Shown in pieces: positions 17,046 to 19,992 of a stretch of DNA of 19,992 bases. The stretch is from Desulfobacteraceae bacterium. GTDB taxonomy: Bacteria > Desulfobacterota > Desulfobacteria > Desulfobacterales > SURF-15. The DNA lies in assembly GCA_003599475.1 (NCBI GenBank), contig QZKK01000161.1:1-19992 (forward strand), given 5' to 3'. Under the pieces are notes generated by a model. The model was not told the DNA's origin and ran no database searches. It worked only from the letters and a program-made list of their open reading frames with translations. How positions within the stretch are numbered: the first letter of the stretch is position 1; every line of letters starts with the position of its first letter. The translations under genes and the position numbers were made by a program.

Positions 17046-18394
17046 TCATTTATTTTCCTTCTAACTTCGCACATTAAAGAACCTTTTGAAAGGATCACTT
17101 GAACACTGTCGCCAGGTATGACCGCACCGGATTCCCTTACAAGACTTTGGCCTGGAAGGAGCAAGGTGATGCTGTAGCCGCGTTCGAGAATGGAACGTGG
17201 GCTCAAAGCATGCAGTTTGCCGGAGATCCGTTTGAGGTCGGATCTCCATAGATAAAAATTTTTATTGAATAAATTTATTATGTTACAGTTTGTTTTTTCA
17301 AGTTTCGATCGACCCTTATCGATCACGTTCCGGGGTGTGTGGGAACACAGGGCTTTTACCCGCCACTCGAGCGGATTCCGCTTTGACTGGATCAAGTGCA
17401 ACACGGCCCGATTCATCCGCTCCGTGAGATCATCGGTCCTTAAGAAGAGCCGGGTCAATTCCTTTCGCGGGTCGTCCAATCGGTTTGACAGGTGCAAAAG
17501 CTCGTTTCGGAGACGTGTGCAGGTCTTTTTAAACCCATGCATCAATCTTGCTTCCATTTCGATGCATTTCCGCTGCAAGTCCAGTTTGACAGGAGCAACG
17601 AGTTCGGCTGCGGCAGAGGGAGTCGGTGCACGTAAATCGGCGACAAAATCGGAGATCGTATAGTCGGTTTCGTGTCCCACGGCTGAAACCACCGGAATCC
17701 TGCACCGGAATATGCCCCGAGCAACGCGTTCGGAGTTGAATGCCTGAAAATCCTCCAGCGAGCCGCCCCCCCGAGCCAAAATGATGACATCGATATCGGC
17801 CCTCGCTCCGAGATCATCGAGCGCCTGCACAATTTCCGTTTCGGAATTTTCGCCTTGCACCTTTACCGGATAGATCAGGATTGGGATGTTGTGGAATCGG
17901 CGATTCAAGACATTGAGAATGTCATGAATGACGGCTCCGGTCGGGGATGTGACGACGGCGATTTTCTTCGGCAACAACGGAATAGAAACTTTGTGCTCAG
18001 GATCGAAAAGGCCTTCTTGCTGGAGTCGTTCCTTAAGCTGTTGAAAAGCGGCCTGGAGGGCACCCAGACCCGCCGGCTCGAGGTATTCCAGAATGATCTG
18101 ATAGGTTCCCCGCGGTTCATAGACACTGATTCTTCCCAATCCGGTAATGCTCAAACCATCCCGAGGAAGGAACTTGAGCTGCTGGACCTGTCCTCGAAAC
18201 ATTACAGAAGAGATCTGTGAATATTCATCTTTCAAGGCGAAATACAAATGACCGGAGCCGGGTCCTCTGAGATTTGAGATTTCACCGGTGACCCAAACAA
18301 AAGAAAAATTGTCTTCAAGGAGATTCTTGATTTCGGAAGTGAGTTTGGATACGGTAAAAATCTGACCGTATTTTTCGTCTGCTGTCGTTTTCAC
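17042..18394 (-). CDS. xseA: Exodeoxyribonuclease VII large subunit
   Basis: The catalytic subunit of exonuclease VII, which degrades single-stranded DNA in both directions and acts in mismatch repair and recombination. The 450 residues carry the N-terminal OB fold (IFTVSKLTSEIK, then VWVTGEISNLRGPGSGHLYFALKD, about 12-55), the nuclease core with ARGGGSLEDFQAFNSE and AVGHETDYTISDFVADLRAPTPSAAAE, and a long coiled-coil and C-terminal region. The start is a GTG at 18394 that has no good ribosome site of its own; it overlaps the stop of a short ORF (GTGA), which has a good site. No in-frame ATG exists near the N-terminus. First gene of the leftward xseA-xseB-ispA-dxs run. Confidence 0.96.
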   Translation of the reverse strand: MKTTADEKYGQIFTVSKLTSEIKNLLEDNFSFVWVTGEISNLRGPGSGHLYFALKDEYSQISSVMFRGQVQQLKFLPRDGLSITGLGRISVYEPRGTYQIILEYLEPAGLGALQAAFQQLKERLQQEGLFDPEHKVSIPLLPKKIAVVTSPTGAVIHDILNVLNRRFHNIPILIYPVKVQGENSETEIVQALDDLGARADIDVIILARGGGSLEDFQAFNSERVARGIFRCRIPVVSAVGHETDYTISDFVADLRAPTPSAAAELVAPVKLDLQRKCIEMEARLMHGFKKTCTRLRNELLHLSNRLDDPRKELTRLFLRTDDLTERMNRAVLHLIQSKRNPLEWRVKALCSHTPRNVIDKGRSKLEKTNCNIINLFNKNFYLWRSDLKRISGKLHALSPRSILERGYSITLLLPGQSLVRESGAVIPGDSVQVILSKGSLMCEVRRKINE

Positions 18395-18447
18395 GATTCG
18401 CTGTCGGACCGTCTGTAAAATTTTGATTCAAATCGGAATATATTCAT
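18391..18447 (-). CDS. Possible 18-residue leader ORF coupled to xseA
   Basis: ATG at 18447, reading MNIFRFESKFYRRSDSES, stop TGA at 18393-18391 sharing bases with the GTG of xseA (GTGA). Its Shine-Dalgarno AGAAGG (plus 18456-18461) sits 8 bases upstream, a better site than anything near the xseA GTG. The frame differs from xseA. It has no recognisable motif and is basic. It could be a real leader peptide delivering ribosomes to xseA, or chance. Confidence 0.4.
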   Translation of the reverse strand: MNIFRFESKFYRRSDSES

Positions 18448-18600
18448 CAATTGCACCTTCTCGCATAACATACGAGGATCCGAACCGCAATAGGCGCGCT
18501 TGTGATGCCGATTCAAGGGGGGCTATTGATCAAGTGCATGTGGCGAAGTTTAAATTTTAAAGGTCTGATAATGAATGTTATGTAAACTTTTGTGATTGGA

Positions 18601-18918
18601 TCATTCTTGGGTTCGCTCGTCCAACTCCCCTTCATCTTCGACGACATGATCCTTTGCACCTGCTTCCCGAAGAACATCCCGTACCGCGGGTACCACATAA
18701 AATTGATCGTGAGGTGATTTCGACAAGAACGCTGCTAATAAATCGATTTTAGCGGAGATCTTGGCATGCTTGTTCATCAGAAACATTTTTTTCCCGCCGG
18801 CCACACAGAAGCCGCTTCTCACATGAACACCGTCTTTCCGGAAATTTTCTTCCGACACCGTAATGCCCAATTTTTCTGCCAACTCTTTAAGATGCTGGTA
18901 AAGCTGCAGCGGTTTCAT
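18601..18918 (-). CDS. Small conserved-looking protein of unknown function
   Basis: A 105-residue cytoplasmic protein without signal or membrane segment. The sequence starts MKPLQLYQHLKELAEKLGI, followed by VHVRSGFCVAGGKKMFLMNKH (31-51, a glycine-rich beta hairpin), KIDLLAAFL, YVVPAVRDVL, and an acidic tail (HVVEDEGELDER). I recall similar unnamed small proteins in deltaproteobacteria with a SGxCxVxGxxxxxxDKH core, but I cannot confirm this here. The ATG at 18918 has only a weak GGAA site. It may be cotranscribed with xseA, 206 bases downstream, although the gap is AT-rich and may hold a promoter. The function is unknown; the codon pattern and hydrophobic periodicity suggest a real gene. Confidence 0.75.
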   Translation of the reverse strand: MKPLQLYQHLKELAEKLGITVSEENFRKDGVHVRSGFCVAGGKKMFLMNKHAKISAKIDLLAAFLSKSPHDQFYVVPAVRDVLREAGAKDHVVEDEGELDERTQE

Positions 18919-18934
18919 CGGTTATTCCGTTTTT

Positions 18935-18955
18935 GCTTGACAAGTGCAGTCAAGC
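18935..18955. promoter_or_regulatory. Perfect 7-base inverted repeat GCTTGAC / GTCAAGC
   Basis: Arms at 18935-18941 and 18949-18955 with a 7-base centre, 17 bases upstream of the small minus-strand gene. It could be an operator or an RNA hairpin in the leader of that gene. No function can be assigned. Confidence 0.45.
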
Positions 18956-19061
18956 CGGTAAATATGCAGGATGTTTCCCCATTTTAAAAAAACCGGGATA
19001 CAAAGTCCATAAAAATCTCTGGCATGGCAGACTCGTAAGAACCGTGCAGCGCTTTGTGCCC

Positions 19062-19090
19062 TTGAAAATCGACCTTCCTGTGGTTATTGT
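19062..19090 (+). promoter_or_regulatory. Promoter of the Bax-inhibitor-1-like gene
   Basis: TTGAAA (19062-19067), 17-base spacer, TATTGT (19085-19090): 5/6 and 4/6 consensus matches at ideal spacing. A strong ribosome site AGGAGGA (19114-19120) follows, four bases before the ATG. Confidence 0.65.
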
Positions 19091-19124
19091 TTGGTCATAA
19101 TTATCCGCTTATCAGGAGGAATTC

Positions 19125-19826
19125 ATGGAAAGTGTTCCGTTGAGAAGAACAGAAACCCAAGTACTCGTCAATGATTTCGTCAGAAGCGTTTACAACTGGA
19201 TGGCAATCGGGCTCGCCTTGACAGGATTTGTCGCTTTCTATGTGGCAAACAGCGAATCCCTGACCCGGCTCATCTTCGGCAATCCGATCGTCTTTTTCGC
19301 ACTCATCATCGGTGAGCTTGCGCTTGTCTTTTCGATCAGTGCAAGGGTTCATAGAATGCAGGCGTCGACCGCCACGGGGCTCTTCCTTCTTTACGCCGGC
19401 TTGAACGGAGCCACCCTATCGTTCATTTTCCTTGCATATACAAGCACATCCATAACTTCTACATTTTTCATCTGCGCTGCGACATTTGTTGCATGCAGTG
19501 TTTACGGATGGACCACGAAGAAAGATCTTACCTCTCTGGGCAGCTTCATGTTCATGGGGCTGATCGGCATCATCATCGCCTCCGTGGTCAACATGTTCAT
19601 CCGCAGCTCCGGAATGAACCTGATCATCAGCTATATCGGCGTGATCGTCTTCGTCGGATTGACTGCATACGACACCCAAAAGCTGAAACATATGGCGGTG
19701 ACCCAGCCGGCAGGCTTGGAGGCGGGCGCGATAAGAAAAGGCGCCATCTTAGGCGCGCTTTCGCTGTATCTCGATTTTATCAATCTGTTCCTGATGCTTT
19801 TACGCATCCTTGGAAGAAGAGAGTAA
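19125..19826 (+). CDS. Bax inhibitor-1/YccA family inner-membrane protein
   Basis: A 233-residue integral membrane protein with seven predicted hydrophobic segments, about 24-41, 52-72, 81-101, 110-130, 138-158, 163-181 and 207-229. GLTAYDTQKLK (178-188) and LYLDFINLFLMLLRILG (214-230) are the family signature; D183 and D217 correspond to the aspartate pair that senses pH in the B. subtilis calcium-leak homologue YetJ. E. coli members YccA and YbhL belong here; YccA interacts with the FtsH protease. The exact role in this organism is not known; pH-dependent Ca2+ leak or membrane-protease modulation are the options. The start is certain from AGGAGGA. Single gene with its own promoter and terminator. 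Confidence 0.95.
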   Translation: MESVPLRRTETQVLVNDFVRSVYNWMAIGLALTGFVAFYVANSESLTRLIFGNPIVFFALIIGELALVFSISARVHRMQASTATGLFLLYAGLNGATLSFIFLAYTSTSITSTFFICAATFVACSVYGWTTKKDLTSLGSFMFMGLIGIIIASVVNMFIRSSGMNLIISYIGVIVFVGLTAYDTQKLKHMAVTQPAGLEAGAIRKGAILGALSLYLDFINLFLMLLRILGRRE

Positions 19827-19828
19827 GT

Positions 19829-19863
19829 GCCAGAGGTCAGAAGCCGGAGGTCAGAAGTCAAAG
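19829..19863. repeat. Heptad tract GTCAGAA/GCCRGAG, 5 units
   Basis: Units GCCAGAG, GTCAGAA, GCCGGAG, GTCAGAA, GTCAAAG, starting two bases after the stop codon and running into the A-run of the terminator. Confidence 0.88.
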
Positions 19864-19864
19864 C

Positions 19865-19906
19865 AAAAAAACCCTCTCTGCATTGAATTTGCAGAGGGGG
19901 TTTTTT
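19865..19906. terminator. Bidirectional rho-independent terminator
   Basis: An 11-pair stem CCCTCTCTGCA / TGCAGAGGGGG (one G-T pair), a 6-base loop between the arms, flanked by seven As on the left and six Ts on the right. It should stop transcripts from both the Bax-inhibitor-like gene and the facing minus-strand gene. Confidence 0.93.
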
Positions 19907-19926
19907 GTCGTAGAAAGAAGCCTGCT

Positions 19927-19954
19927 GGCAGCTTTCAGCTTTCAACATTCAGCT
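19927..19954. repeat. Heptad tract TTCAGCT-type, 4 units
   Basis: Units GGCAGCT, TTCAGCT, TTCAACA, TTCAGCT. It overlaps the stop and last codons of the probable minus-strand gene at the window edge. Confidence 0.75.
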
Positions 19955-19991
19955 CATTTCGGATGGTTTCGGCGATCTCCAGGCAGATCCA
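19935..19991 (-). CDS. C-terminal end of an unidentified gene (5' part outside window)
   Basis: Read on the minus strand from the window edge the frame gives WICLEIAETIRNELNVES and a TGA at 19937-19935. The amphipathic LEIAETIRNEL reads like a protein C-terminus, and the terminator just beyond is suitably placed for it. The last four codons lie in the heptad tract. Too short to name. Confidence 0.4.
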   Translation of the reverse strand, partial: WICLEIAETIRNELNVES

Positions 19992-19992
19992 G

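Overview
The window looks like core chromosome of a Gram-negative bacterium of the Desulfobacterota (sulfate-reducing deltaproteobacterial) type. This is an inference from gene content: a UvrB/UvrC pair, a non-spore-former's spore-photoproduct-lyase-like radical SAM protein, AMP-forming acetyl-CoA synthetase, an LDH-like malate dehydrogenase, an EF-G2-like GTPase and the xseA-xseB-ispA-dxs-tlyA order. There is no prophage, transposase, CRISPR array, tRNA or rRNA that I can recognise, and no gap between genes exceeds 300 bases.

Layout. 2-2679 (+): end of uvrB overlapping uvrC (nucleotide excision repair). 2784-3716 (-): mdh, divergent from 3982-5827 (+): purC overlapping an orphan ParB-like gene. 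5936-8629 (+): a TetR-family regulator followed by acs. 8706-10549 (+): an SPL-like radical SAM protein and a secreted staphylococcal-nuclease-like protein. 10750-18394 (-): one long run read leftwards, xseA, xseB, ispA, dxs (overlapping or nearly touching), then tlyA and an EF-G2-like gene, the last with its own likely promoter. A possible 18-residue leader ORF overlaps the GTG start of xseA. 18601-18918 (-): a conserved-looking small protein of unknown function. 19125-19826 (+): a Bax-inhibitor-1/YccA membrane protein with a strong terminator, facing the tail of an unidentified minus-strand gene at the right edge.

The genes are ordinary; the spaces between them are not. Almost every gap that is not a tight operon junction holds a tract of degenerate short words in strict register, usually with a period of 7 bases (2684, 2748, 10552, 10696, 13711, 13850, 13901, 19829, 19927), once 8 (3771-3867) and once alternating 9 and 7 (9798-9911). 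The word itself differs from locus to locus, the period does not. Four loci are built as inverted repeats with left arms of type GTTCA and right arms TGAAC (or the 8- and 9-base equivalents), so their RNA should fold into long stems. Several tracts run right up to, or into, start and stop codons of the flanking genes. This is the most unusual signal here and probably the best candidate for something undescribed, although heptameric tandem repeats are known from cyanobacteria.
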